Positions 32,708-45,177 of a DNA stretch of 64,000 bases are shown piece by piece. Position 1 is the first letter of the stretch. Every line of letters starts with the position of its first letter. Both the position numbers and the translations under genes were made by a program. Origin of the DNA: Membranipora membranacea (taxonomy: Eukaryota > Bryozoa > Gymnolaemata > Cheilostomatida > Membraniporidae); NCBI GenBank assembly GCA_914767715.1, contig OU612065.1, positions 11,222,001-11,286,000 of the forward strand, written 5' to 3'. The notes below the pieces were generated by a model that was not told where the DNA came from, ran no database searches, and saw nothing but the letters and a program-made list of their open reading frames with translations.

Positions 32708-35700
32708 TTATAACACATAATCAAGCTCGTATCTCATATATGTATTTCGATCATCATTGTCCATTCTCGGGTAGCCAGGGACCATTCCATGCTCAGCTCC
32801 TATGTAGATAGTGTTATAAACCTTCCAGTACACATCTCGAACTTTCCGAGCAGGATGGAACAAACCCTGTGAAAACAGACACTGACAGTGAACGACATGT
32901 ATAGAGGTGACAGTAAACTTTACTGACAGCATGAAAAACAGTAAATCAGTCATGTGCTACAGAGTATTTGTATTAAAGCAATTAGGAACAAATAAGCAGT
33001 ATGTTGCAAGGTGGATTGAATGAAGTGAGACAAGGACTCAACATAAATACTAACCTGCAATGCATATTGCATAACTCTGGTGGGTCCGAGTCCTAATCTC
33101 ATACCCTCGATGGATCCCATGAATGCTTGTACAACATGAGGTGAGGTCTCAAACACATTTGGCCATACATAGTTCAGTAAATGATTAAGAGCATCTTCAC
33201 AGCCAAATCCATAAACTCCGAGAGTCATATGATGGATCGTGTACATTGCTGTCTGTCTGTGAACCAAATCTCTAAAAGAAGTAAAGAAGGCACATATAGG
33301 ATTCTTAGAAGTAAAAGTCTTAACGCAAATGAGATGCATATAATTATACTCATCCTGAAGACAAATATTTGTGTATGATGGTTTGGAAAACAGCAAAAAG
33401 CTATGCTATGCAGAGGGGTGACACCATATGGGCGCCCTCCATGTTTTAACGCAAATAATTTTACCTGTCCATGAGCGCATCTTCCAGAAGTCCAGTGACT
33501 GCGTATATGTAGTCTTTGCCCATCTCGCCAATGTACTCAAACATGAAGCTGAGGGATTTGAGCACACCGTTCTGTACATTGAGTTCAGGAACTCTGTACT
33601 CGTTCATCAGACCGGGTAGTACAGTAAATGGAGAACATGTCTCAGCTACTATAGCTATGGCAACTGTAGTACACACTCGATTCTGTCTCTCTTGTACTTT
33701 CAGATTGTTCAACAAAGTTGCAAGTACATCATGAGGACTGAAAACAGAACAGGTGTTGACTTTAAAGGGCAACCAAGGTTTTGCAGCAATGCATTAATGG
33801 GTAGCAAATAATGTGCTGGGCAGCATCAGCTTTGTGCATTACGCGATGCAAAGCTCAAAGAAGTTGCTGACTCTAAGCTGGGTAACACTTCAGTTTAGGG
33901 GAGGTTCCAAGACTTTGCTGTAATAATTATAGAGCACAGGCTAAATAATAACAGGAACAGGAAACTGCTATGTGGTATTCTCTTTTAGCTGAGTTTGAGT
34001 ACCTGATGGAAGAAATGTTTCACAAGAATTCTGGCTGAATAATCATACGAATTATATTTTGTCTTTTTCCCCATGCAGAAGGTGCAATCTGCTATTGATC
34101 AATGGCAATCAATGAGAAGTTGTTTGAAACCTTGGTTGCCCTTTAATTATATACCAACAGTGTGGCATGTCATAAAAATTGACAAGGAAAATCTTAATTA
34201 AATTTTGTAACCTGCGTGAAGGGGTTTGATTCTTTATTTTAGCTGTAAGAAAACTGTCATAAACTGACTGCACATGCAAATTTTATGGTCAAGTAGAAAA
34301 TTGGCAATTTGTGACAACATAGAATGATAAGGTGTATGCACAGAAGAATCAAACATTGGCTACAACTTACCCAATAGCTTTGGCAATGTAACCAAATGTG
34401 TTGACTGCTGCTCTCCTGATTGCCTTCTTGTGAGCCTTGAGTAACTCAAGTAACTCAAAGCAAATTCTCATCCATTCACGAGCAGGCACAAACTCTGACC
34501 CTCTGTCGGCTATACGTCCAACTAAGTCTATACAGTTCTCCTGTACCTTCTCGTGTCTATGAAATAAACAACCATGTGATAAAAGTGATGTATCAGAACA
34601 TTATTTATTGTTAATTTAGTTTTTGAACAATTCCTGTACCGCGGCTTCACAGTCCTGACACTTCAGTCCATAATGATAACTTTTTGACACACGAGAGAGC
34701 AAAAAGTAGGACACTGACCTGTTTTTGAGAATGGGGGTGAGCCTGGGTAGTAAATCTTTGATTGGAGGAGTCATCTTAGTCATACCGATGACATTGACTA
34801 TACTCTTCAGAGCCCCGAGAATGCTACCTAATACCTCTGGGTATTCCTCACCGAGGTACTCATATAGAACAACTCCTAAATGTCCCATAAGTTTCTCCTG
34901 TGAAAGGCAAAACAGACATTTGTGAGAAATAAATGACAGCAGCAAGCAAGAAGCGGCATAGGACAGTGTTAGAAGATGGATGAACCCTCACAAGAATATA
35001 GGGATAAACTTACACTGAAGTTGAGTAAACCACATTCAGGGCAGGGGTAATGTTTTGAAAAAGTGTTAGCAAATCAATAAATTTTAGTAAATATCTTGAT
35101 AAAAAAACATCTGTGTAAGCATTGGATGCTGTTCGATGATTGCTCACTAACCTCTTGACAAGTTTTCATGACGACAGCGATACGAGATATCAAATCGGCA
35201 GCCTGCTGTCGCACTTTAGCAGACTTGTTGTTTAGACGCCACAGAATAGTACCACAAATCTGAGGCAGGTAGGGCTTACATCTTTTAGCCAGTGAGTTGA
35301 CGACTACTCCGAACCCATTCAACATAACCACATCCTACAATACAAAATATATACTATAATTGAAGACATCGTGACACACAGATCTATCCAGTCTATACTT
35401 TAAAATGCCTGGTTCTAAACAAAGTGAGAATGAAAGGAGGGCCAAAAAATCGGCATATACTCCAAAATGGCAGAACATTTCCTAGCTCAAACTTTGTAAC
35501 AGTAATTCAGACTACCAGACACTTACCTCTGTAGTCTGTTCCTGGAAAGCATAGAGAATACCGTCGATAAGCTGCTCCTCAAGCCTGGAGTCTATGTCAG
35601 CAGCTCCAAGGTTGGCCATCACTTTCTCAATAGTCTCCATGACCATCTTACGATATTGTTCACTTTCATCCTTTAGATCATCAACTACCCTGTTAATAAT

Positions 35701-38700
35701 CTCCGCTGCTCCGACCTTGTTAGCTATCTCCACTGTCGTATCCACCAACTACAGTATATTAAGTTAGAAAATACAGACAACTGATGTTATGAGATCACAA
35801 CTGAGGACAGCGCTTAAAAAACAAGGAATTAAAACACAGAATAACAAAAGTTATCAGCATCATTTTGCAATGGTGGCTACAGCATAACTAATCACAATGA
35901 ATGGGCCATACATGCTAGATCTCATGGAAGCGGCAAGATTTATAAATTGGTATAGTATCAAATACAAGCCCATTGCATTTTTAATATATTAAATTAACTT
36001 ATTCCATAACATCACGAACCTGCCTATAGTTTCTTCTATCAAGAGCCATTCTCTGATTCCAGAAGTGTTTGAAGAATGGAGGAAGAATCTCATCTTTGAT
36101 ATACTGAGGTTCCACACCATCTGTGGCACAGCACTGCTTCACCACCTTCAGTACAATCTTCTTCATTTCCTCATCAGGGGACTGGAACTCTCGAATCAGA
36201 ATCAACATCACTTCTCTGGTATAATAGTTGGCATACTCAGCGTCCATAAGTGGGATGAGATAACCGATGGCCTTGAGGAAGGCGGCGAGTCCTTTACCTC
36301 TGAATTGTCTGATACCCTTCCACAGCGGTTTGAGGACAGTATCAAAGGACTCGATACCATAGGGTGTGGCTGCTTCGGCAAGGGCAGCAAGAGACAAGGC
36401 TGTGATTGTACGAACCTTCTGCTGTTCATCTTGTAATCCTGATTATAGAAAGGCATTAATTTGAGAGATGTTATAGGAACACAACTCCTGAATTAATCAA
36501 AGGCAACCACTGAAAGCTTGATGGCCGAAATTAAATCTGGATCATTTCATCATAGACCATGCGGAACTTATTAGAAACACTTGATGAGTCAAAAACTAGG
36601 ATAAACTTACCATTTCTGATAATCTCAACCAAACTCTTGAGATGAGGAAGTACAGCGCACCCCATGAGGATACTGATCTGTTGGACAATCTTGATGCCTG
36701 TGTGCCTAGCCTGCCAGGATTTCTTACTTCTACACACAGCTTTGAGGAAGGGCAACAAGGAGGGAATACCGAGAGCTGAGGCTACGACAGCGAAGGCTCG
36801 AGCTGTAGTGTTACGTACGTATTCATCCATGTTATCGATATCAGGTCTCATTGTGGAGATCATAGTAGCTAATCCAGCAGCCTGTCAAGTAAACCAAGCA
36901 ATCAATATTAAAATGGCACAAAGTAAATTTAATTTTTTAGGTAAACAAAGTAATCTAACTGCGCTTAGCCGCAAACTATTTAGTCTTACAAAGGTAAAGC
37001 GCGACACCAAGGAACTACATTGGTTTTCGTGTAATATTCACAAATGCAAACTATTAGGTTTTCATCTTTTGCATGAAAAACATCATCAATTGCAAAATAC
37101 AATGCCTTAACTGGCAACTAGGAGGATTTTCAGTATTAGAATGTGCATAATATTTACCTTTGCGAGATTTGAGATGATTTCTCTTCCCTCAACTCTGGCA
37201 TAGTAGTCTTCATCAATAAGTAGAGGCTCAATCACCACAAGAATCTTGTGTACATAAGGTCTGACCAAGTCATCAAGTTTATATAAGATTCTGTCAATAA
37301 CCTGCAAACATAAACAGAAGCATCTCTGTCAATTACTAACAAATGGATGCAAAACAAGCAGATTTCCAGATAAGTTCTAATGACGCCTACAAAACTAAGA
37401 AATCGTTAATAACTTCCTAAGCAAACAACCTATATCTACACCTACTGTTTGATATTGATTTTCATCTGTAATAGAAACTGGGTTAACCAATAGTTAAAGT
37501 TGCCTACCTTGACCAGGAGATGTCTCTCTTGATCTTCCAATGTTGGAGACATAAGAAGTGGTAGAATCTGGTTGAACAGAGGGCCGGCGCCCATCTCCCT
37601 GGCCTTGTCTGTGATCTGTCTGAGAGCGGCCTTTCTCATAGGTGGGGTGCCATTCTTAATTTTCAGCAGTAACTTCATGATACGTCTGTCTTTCTGTTCC
37701 TCAGGAGAAAGGGATTCCTCATCCACATCGACCTATTGAATCAGCAATAATGGCAATTTATAAAACTTTATATGTTGAGATTGCCGTTACAACTTAAAAT
37801 ATAGCCTTTCTTCACAAGCTCTGTTGGTGGGGGCTTGTCAATACAGGCTTCTTGATTGTTTTACATAGCAGAGTTGCAATGATTGTGTTTACACTATCAG
37901 GAGAAAACATAGACACTCACCAGCAGCTTATCAAAGTACTGCATGTCGTCAGGTTTGAGTGTAGGTAGATTGCCTTTGGGCTGCATGTCTACAATCATCT
38001 CCTTATTAGCCTGGTGATCTGGTGTGCCTTGCATCTTGAAGCCTGGTGTACCGCCCATCATTGGGGTGGGTGTGGCTATGAGTTTGCGAGCTGGTGTTCT
38101 AATAGGGACATAACCTGCAGGAGGCTGTAGAACTTTGTATCCCTCAGGGAACATCGAGTCTAGGTCATCATCAGTGAGAGGACGATTTCTATTGTCAATC
38201 TCCTTCTGCCAGTTATATGCCTGCATCTGTTCAGGTGTCATAGCCATCAAATGCCCTACATCAGTTAAAAATTGTTATGTCATGATATGAATATATGCCA
38301 CAAAACCAAATACCCTGAAAAGTTCATAACTACAGGTCTTCATTATCATTTATCTCGAAAACTATATTATAATAATAATAAATGACTTTTAAAAAATTTT
38401 CAACAAATTTTTTTGAAAATGCATACCTGGTGTTGGAGTTGCCATCTGCATGGCTTTGTTGCCTATAGGAGTGACACCGCTAGGAGTGAGACCTCCTGGA
38501 GTGAATCCACTAGGTGTGGCTCCACCTGGAGTGAAGTTACCAGGTGTGCCACCACCTGGAGTCATAGCACCGGGGGTCATAGATGGTGTCATAGCTCCAG
38601 CAGTCATAGGTGTCTCATCCCATCGAGATCGTCGTTTAGAGACTGAGGCTCCTGGTGTATCCTCTATCTTATCTTCACCTCCTCTGTTAGCCTTAGGTGT

Positions 38701-41700
38701 CTCAGCCCAGCCTGAGTGTGCTGGAGTTTCTATACAATAAATATCACAATATTACAGTTGGCTGTTTGACAGCATAGCACAAAATATATGAGAGGGACAG
38801 AGAACTAGTGGAGTGATTTTTATGATGTTGCTCTTAGTCTTTTTTCCCTCTACTTTATATTGTAATCACTGTCTTGTTTATTTTTACGAGTATTGACAGG
38901 AAGTAAAGTTCAATTCATTCATTCATTCATTCAAGCCTAAAACTCAAATTGATTGAATTATCTAGTATATTATAGTCAAAAATATATGAGGAAAAAAATC
39001 GAAGTTCTACACACCTCCAGTGCCTCGCGGAGTCTCATCCCATCTGTTACGTCGTCCGCTGGGAGTGGCTCCGTGTCCAGGTGTAGTGGGTTCTCTACCA
39101 GGTGTCATACTACCAGCTGATATATGTACGGGTGTCTCTGCCCAGTGTCTAACAGTACCCGGTGTCTGAGCGGAGCCTGGTGTAGCGTCTCCTGATACAC
39201 GGCCGGGTGTATCAGCCCAGGAGGCCTGTGATGGAGTAGCCGGAGCGTCAATCCTTCTTTTAGGTGTAGGGGCATTGCCAGCATCCCCTTCAGATGCTTG
39301 GTCCCAGCGTCGCTTCTTCTTAACGTGACTATCAGACCCAGATACAACGTGCAAATCACCAGACTTTGCTTTGTCTTGCATTTGTCTCTCAATTGCTCGC
39401 TACAAAAAGTTCAAATAATTGAGAGCAATATCTTAATTGAATCATCATACTAACTAGGTGTGCTCATATCTGCTATTTTAGTTATATCAACAACATTATT
39501 TTCAAATTTATGTTATCAATTGATATAATCAGGAACAAGGCAATTGAATTGTGTTTGTGCACTTGGTTATGATTGGGAATGATAGGTTTACTCTCATACC
39601 TGATCTTTGCGGAGTACTTGCTCCTGCATGATAGCTGTGTAACTCCTGGCATTCTGCGAGACATCTGGAGTTTTACCACCTGAAAACAGAAATAACACCC
39701 CACAGATTATTATCGTTCACAGGTTGGGAAATAATACCACGAAGCCAGTGTAACCTGAGGAGCCATGCCAGATATGAACCGTTCTATAATAAGTAACAAC
39801 TCGTCTTAGGCTCAGCTCAACTCAAGTCCTGGCTAGGAAAAACACAGCATGTTTTGCCACCATCACCATGCCACATTCAGTTCTAACTCCTCACACCTTA
39901 TCTGTTTAAGGATATAACTTACGGACCGTATGTGCCAAAGTGATGGTAGGACAAAGATTTAGAAAAAGCATGCTGCAGGTTTTTCATTGAGGGAGCACAG
40001 ACAAGCAATCAGAAAAAATCAGCATCAAAGCTGACTGCTTGTACTGTGCATCTATACTAACCATACAGCTCCGACTAAGTCACCCGCAGCTTCAATACGG
40101 AAGTGACTTGTGAGATCGCTCATCTTAGAATATCTGCAAATATACTTAAGATAGATATTTAGATACTCTGGAACCCCCACCGCCCTAACTGCACATTTAT
40201 CAGATCATCAGGCCAATGTCGCTCATCCGCTTACAGCAACGCATAGGTTATCTCAAGTCAGCTTTCAGCAGTAAATTTCAGACCACACTTCAAGCTTCGA
40301 ACTTTGTGTGAGGGACAAATCACAATGTTTCCATCTCATCAACAAGCAGTGGATTTACAAAACGCTTTGGAAACTTCTAAGTCTAGGATAGTCAAACAGC
40401 AGTGAAATGGGGCATTTCAGATCACCAAGTGCTGATTTAAACATTTCAAAAGCAAATGCTCAGTGATGTCAACTCTATGGTGGGATTACTTTCCAGCCGG
40501 TCCGGTGTTTAACTCAGAAGTATCTATGCAGCACAATGTGTGTGACCCATTGTGTGTGGTCACACTCGCCATAACCTAGAGGAGGTATCAAACAAATATC
40601 GAATTAGTATGACTCGGAATAATAATGACTGATATGATAGCATGTGCCAGGGAGCATCCAGTTTCGTTAAGATTCAACCTTCAATTACTTAATGACCAGC
40701 GTTTGCTCTTACATTCACATCTGCTCAGGCCCTCATTGAGTAAGCCAATCATACCAGATGTATTTGAGGATTATTTATCCTAACAGAATGTTCATGTAAG
40801 AGCAAACTACACAGTGAATAAAAAATACATTTAACCGTAATCAATTTCTAGAGCACATTAAACATTCTTTGAGTATAACAAGTAAAATTACTGGATGGCC
40901 TAATGTCCCTGGCACCTATGGGGAAGGATTGAAATAAGACATACCATCGGCAAAAGGATCGATTCGATTTGGCGACATCATCATTACAGGTCTCTGCTGC
41001 TTCTTGTATTCATTGTCCTTATCCCTTATTGTCTTTGGCTTGTGTTCAGCAAAAGGATCATAATCCTAAAAAGAAAGATCTCAATTCAACAGATATTCAT
41101 CATGCAAACAAAGTCACAGCCTGCAGGGTAATTGTTGAAGGTTTGTCGACACAAGACAAGAACGTAAAACTGAGAAATGTTTCAATATTACTTCGCACCA
41201 ACAAGTCTTTGTAGCAATTAATTTCTTAGCATGTGGCAACATTATTACCTTGTCTTGTGCTAGATCGTTCAACACATTGAGCGGTGCTGTATAGTTTGTT
41301 TTCTTGCCAAGCAATGTTGAACCCATGTCATCATCATCCTACAAATATCAAAACAGACATCGTCACATACAAAGCATTTATCAAATATAAATACATTTAT
41401 GGGTGAATGAAGGCTAGTATAATTGTAAATCTCAAGCTATATTTGTCTGTGTCTGCCAAGCAATAAAGTAACTTTAAGTCACCCAAGAATATAGAGCAAC
41501 ATCATTATCTGTCAGTTAGTAAACACTCAGTTGATTAAAACTTACATCTTGCTCATCATTTGGAGCGATGGAGTCTACATATTGTCCGCTTAGTGCGTTG
41601 ATCTTAGATGATGTATAGATATCTTGGTCAAAGTGCCCAGCAGCACCGAGGCCAATCCTCTCTGCCTTATTTTCATCATTGTCCCCATTAGCATGATCTT

Positions 41701-43555
41701 TACGACCAGACTGTAGTTCCTTTATAGCTGCCTGAATATCTGAAATTGAAACAGAAAACTTTTACACCTCAAAATATGTTAGTCATAATTGTGATTTTAA
41801 AATAGCAAGCTGTATGAATGTTAACATTACATTAGATTTGATGTAATTTCTCACATCTTATTTGAAGTCCCTTGTGGTATGTTTTCCATCTAGGAACAGT
41901 CATTTTACAAAATTTAATGGAACTGATTCGAGCACATCGTTCATTGGTTTCATCCAAAGAGTTTAAATATCAGTATATTAAACTACTGCTGCCACTCATG
42001 CAAATTTGTACTCATTGAATTCTGCATAGCTCCAAGATAATTAATTGAGACTTAAATCTCATAATTGTCACCTAATGGGCAAATAATTTGCACAAACTGA
42101 TCTTCAAAATCAGGGCATGAAATCTACGCACAGCTAATGACGTGTACAGTATGCACTAGTAAGACGGTAACTACGGCACCGGTAGATAATTAATTCCATA
42201 CCCTAATTTTGACGATCAGTTTGTGCAAATTATTTGCTCATTAGGTGACAATGCTGAGATTGCAGCCTCATTTTATTAGTTTGGAGCTATATAGAATGCT
42301 ATAAGCACACATTTGGCTGTGTGGCAGCAGTGTTTTAAGTCTACCGTTTTATCTTTTAATCCGTCAAGTTGAAAGGTAATTTCATGAAGAAAACCTGCTG
42401 AATTTTCCAAGGTGATGAGACAAATGTGAAATCGGAAACCATCAACCAAGTGTATAAGTTTGAAGCCTTTTCTAGGCCTCTACTGACAATTACAATCTCT
42501 CATTGGGTCAGTCCTAGTCATCGCCATTCAGGATCCAGGTATTGCAAGCGATAAAAATCCACCCCTGCAGTGTAACTTATTCATGTAGCTCAGATTTGTA
42601 ATCCAAACGAAATAATCGAGCTGCTGTTGGCCGTTAGCTGAGCTATAGTTGTAATGGTCGCAATAACATAGTAGAAGCTTATAGCTGGGAGATTCCTTAC
42701 AAAGCTGATCGATAAATCAGAGGGATATACAACTAAAATTTAACTTAAGCCTATAGTTTTCCGGTTCAAGACAAACTCCGTCTCGTTTCTATGCCAGCAT
42801 ATCACCTGAGGTTCCACAGATATGATACAGCTATTGGATTGATGATGAGTAGCATATGCACAACTACACTAAGAATAAACAGACACTCCTCAAATGAATA
42901 TCATGGAATTCATGCCATTCCAATCTGTCAGTGAATTGGTGGCTCCTCACAATTAATTAATATTAACTTAAATTTCTTGAATGATCAATTTGGCCAGGGA
43001 GAATGATTGGCTAAGATAAGAGTAGAAGAAGTTTTATCTAAGAAAACTTCTGAATGAAGTTGAAGTTTGATGAGTGAGAGTGGTCAAGTTGGAAACTTAA
43101 TAAACCACATTGTCAACTAAACTGAGCATAGGACGACATCCACGACCACAGACATTCACTGGACTGGTGGATGTGACAAACCAACAACTTGCTGTCATTA
43201 CCCAGGCTTCATCATCACTCACCATTATTATATAGATAGGCCTATGCATTATCAATATCATTATTATCATTATGTAAGTTATCAAATCAATCATCAATGA
43301 AATTGGGAGCCTTTGCAGTGCCTTTGCACTGTATGATAAAAATTATTATTAATTAATTAATATATATTGGTGGTGGGAACAAAATAAATTGATTGTACAA
43401 GGAGCATTGAAATATAAACAGCACTTAACCTATTCTAGTGGCATTCATAGATAAACAATGGTTTGTTAAAGTTGAGTGACACATTGAATTGTGGGTATTT
43501 GAAGTGTATATCTCCACTGGAATTACTAACCTTGCTCAGTTCTTGGAGCAGCCAT
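32708..43555 (-). CDS. SF3B1: Splicing factor 3B subunit 1 (SF3b155)
   Basis: Core HEAT-repeat subunit of the U2 snRNP that clamps the branch-point helix. Nineteen minus-strand exons: 43531-43555, 41546-41739, 41249-41338, 40945-41065, 39600-39679, 39015-39399, 38427-38729, 37921-38255, 37508-37732, 37158-37301, 36611-36881, 36020-36438, 35527-35748, 35152-35334, 34719-34897, 34371-34556, 33465-33737, 33055-33271, 32708-32866; total 4011 nt, 1336 residues. The disordered N-terminus has RWDETP and TPG repeats that, in known SF3B1, bind U2AF ligand motifs and are phosphorylated. Then come [15 protein letters not shown] and a HEAT superhelix almost identical to the human one from about residue 480 on. 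The human hot-spot positions R625, H662, K666 and K700 all keep their residue here, K700 as Lys732 in DEQQKVRT. The HEAT part has no net insertion; the extra 32 residues are N-terminal. Confidence 0.98.
40690..40815. repeat. Short inverted repeat in SF3B1 intron 4
   Basis: GTTTGCTCTTACAT at about 40700 is mirrored by ATGTAAGAGCAAAC near 40795-40808, giving 14-nt arms about 80 nt apart. It is too short to assign to a family. The rest of this 1.27-kb intron shows no other structure I can support. Confidence 0.55.
41978..42338. mobile_element. Inverted-repeat element with TTAA ends, SF3B1 intron 1
   Basis: The left part (TTAAACTACTGCTGCCAC, later GTCACCTAATGGGCAAATAA and TTTGCACAAACTGATC) is mirrored by the right part (GATCAGTTTGTGCAAA, TTATTTGCTCATTAGGTGAC, GTGGCAGCAGTGTTTTAA). 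Arms are roughly 150 nt with indels, meeting near 42155. Both tips end in TTAA, the duplication made by piggyBac-type transposases. No coding capacity. The inner arms are better conserved than the outer ones. Confidence 0.72.
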
Positions 43556-45177
43556 TTTTGTTTCACCGGAAATGATTCCTTCCCATAATCCAGTAGTTTT
43601 CCCCTTAATGATTATACTAAGGGAGGACAACTCTTGAATTATTTGTACAATCATGTATCTAGTTATGAGAGGACAACTTTGGATTATATAGCAATCAGTA
43701 GAAATTTCACAGCTTTCCCTCCTAATACTAGGTAGGCTAGGCTTATATTTGATGCTTGATGATTGAAGCCAGATTGTTCGGTTAATCTATTACAACCTCA
43801 CGCTCTGATTAGTCAATTAATGAACAAGAGTTTCATCCATGGATATTAATTTTTGCAAAGATAAGATATGCAGGCAAAGGGTGAAACATGTTTTATCTCT
43901 GTGGTGGCGGAGGGATTGATTGATTTTATTACTCTCACTAGCTGTAAAAGTTGCTAATTTTTGGTATCGTGGCGCGCCACCACAGAGGGAACAAACTTTT
44001 TCTAGGCAAAGGGTAGGTAGAACCAAGGAGCAACAGTGGTAGAACCAAGTAGTTGGAGGAACAACTCCTGTGTACAGACAAGAAAAAATGTATAATAATA
44101 ACATCCTCATATAGATAAATAACACTCGTCTTGAAGTGATTATTCTCGTAGACTCAACTAATATAGCCCTGATGTTCATTACATAGGCAACATAAAATTG
44201 AAAGTATCGCAACATAAAATAACTTATTTCGCAGTTCAACTCTAGGTATTGTTTGTTTGTCCTCCATGCAAATTATAAGTGCACAGTTACCATGGTCTCT
44301 CTTAATTTGGTACTTCTTCAGGCTTCCTTTCCAGCCTGAGTAGTCATGTACTGACTAATTAACAAAACTGTAACACCACTGTACTTGCAGACAGAAATAT
44401 GACACACGATTTTTCCTCACGAAACATTTATTATTTTCAAAGAAATAACTAACATAACTTGCCTATGGTACAGTGAAAAGAGTTTTAAACATAATATGTG
44501 CGAAAAATAAATAGGATATGCAGTAGTGAGTAGGTAGAAGTGAGAAATAATGGGGCGTGAGAAGTGGTCTTCTTCAAGGAGCAACAATTGGTGGTGTTCG
44601 ATATGGCAGTTTAACAACCCATGAACAATAATAGTAATAAATAAATTGGATAAAAATAAAACTGCTTTGCAATGAAATGATAAATAAATTGAAAATAAAG
44701 CACAAATATAAAGATGAAAATGAAATTAATTTTTTTTGTGGGTGATCCAATACTTGACTATTATAACATTTTCTCCTGGCTGTCTCCTAAATAATCGCTT
44801 TACAGTAAGTGCATAAGCCTGCAAGCAATAAACTGTGATATTTTACATAAGACGGTAAACCAAGATTCATTAAGCACCAATGTGATCACATGTTTGATCA
44901 GACTGTTGAACAGTACTGGCGAAAAACTCAAATAATTGCATTCATATCAGATCTTTAAATCTACACTGTAAGTGGGTAATAGAAAATTACCGATATTAAT
45001 GGAAGTGTTGTTGGGACATCATGGTTGTACAGTAACTGGAACACCAGTTCAACAATAACACTGTGTGGCTGCATTGCTTGCTAAAATGTTAAGTGGAATC
45101 AATCTAGAGCTACAATTTTTATGTCACCATTTCTACATCAGAGTGGCATGTTAGCCCGCAATGAGGCTAAGCCTGAC
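43556..45177. other. Intergenic interval upstream of SF3B1 and downstream of the Egalitarian-like gene
   Basis: This contains the SF3B1 promoter and the 3' UTR of the next minus-strand gene. The 140-residue open frame at 43817-44239 (minus) has biased, low-similarity composition and no splice or domain evidence. Poly-A and TAAAT-rich stretches lie at 44630-44740. No RNA gene was seen. Confidence 0.5.

Noticed and set aside
43817-44239. 140-codon minus-strand open frame upstream of SF3B1
   Set aside because: No domain, no splice context and an odd residue composition; long frames like this arise by chance and I could find no homology.
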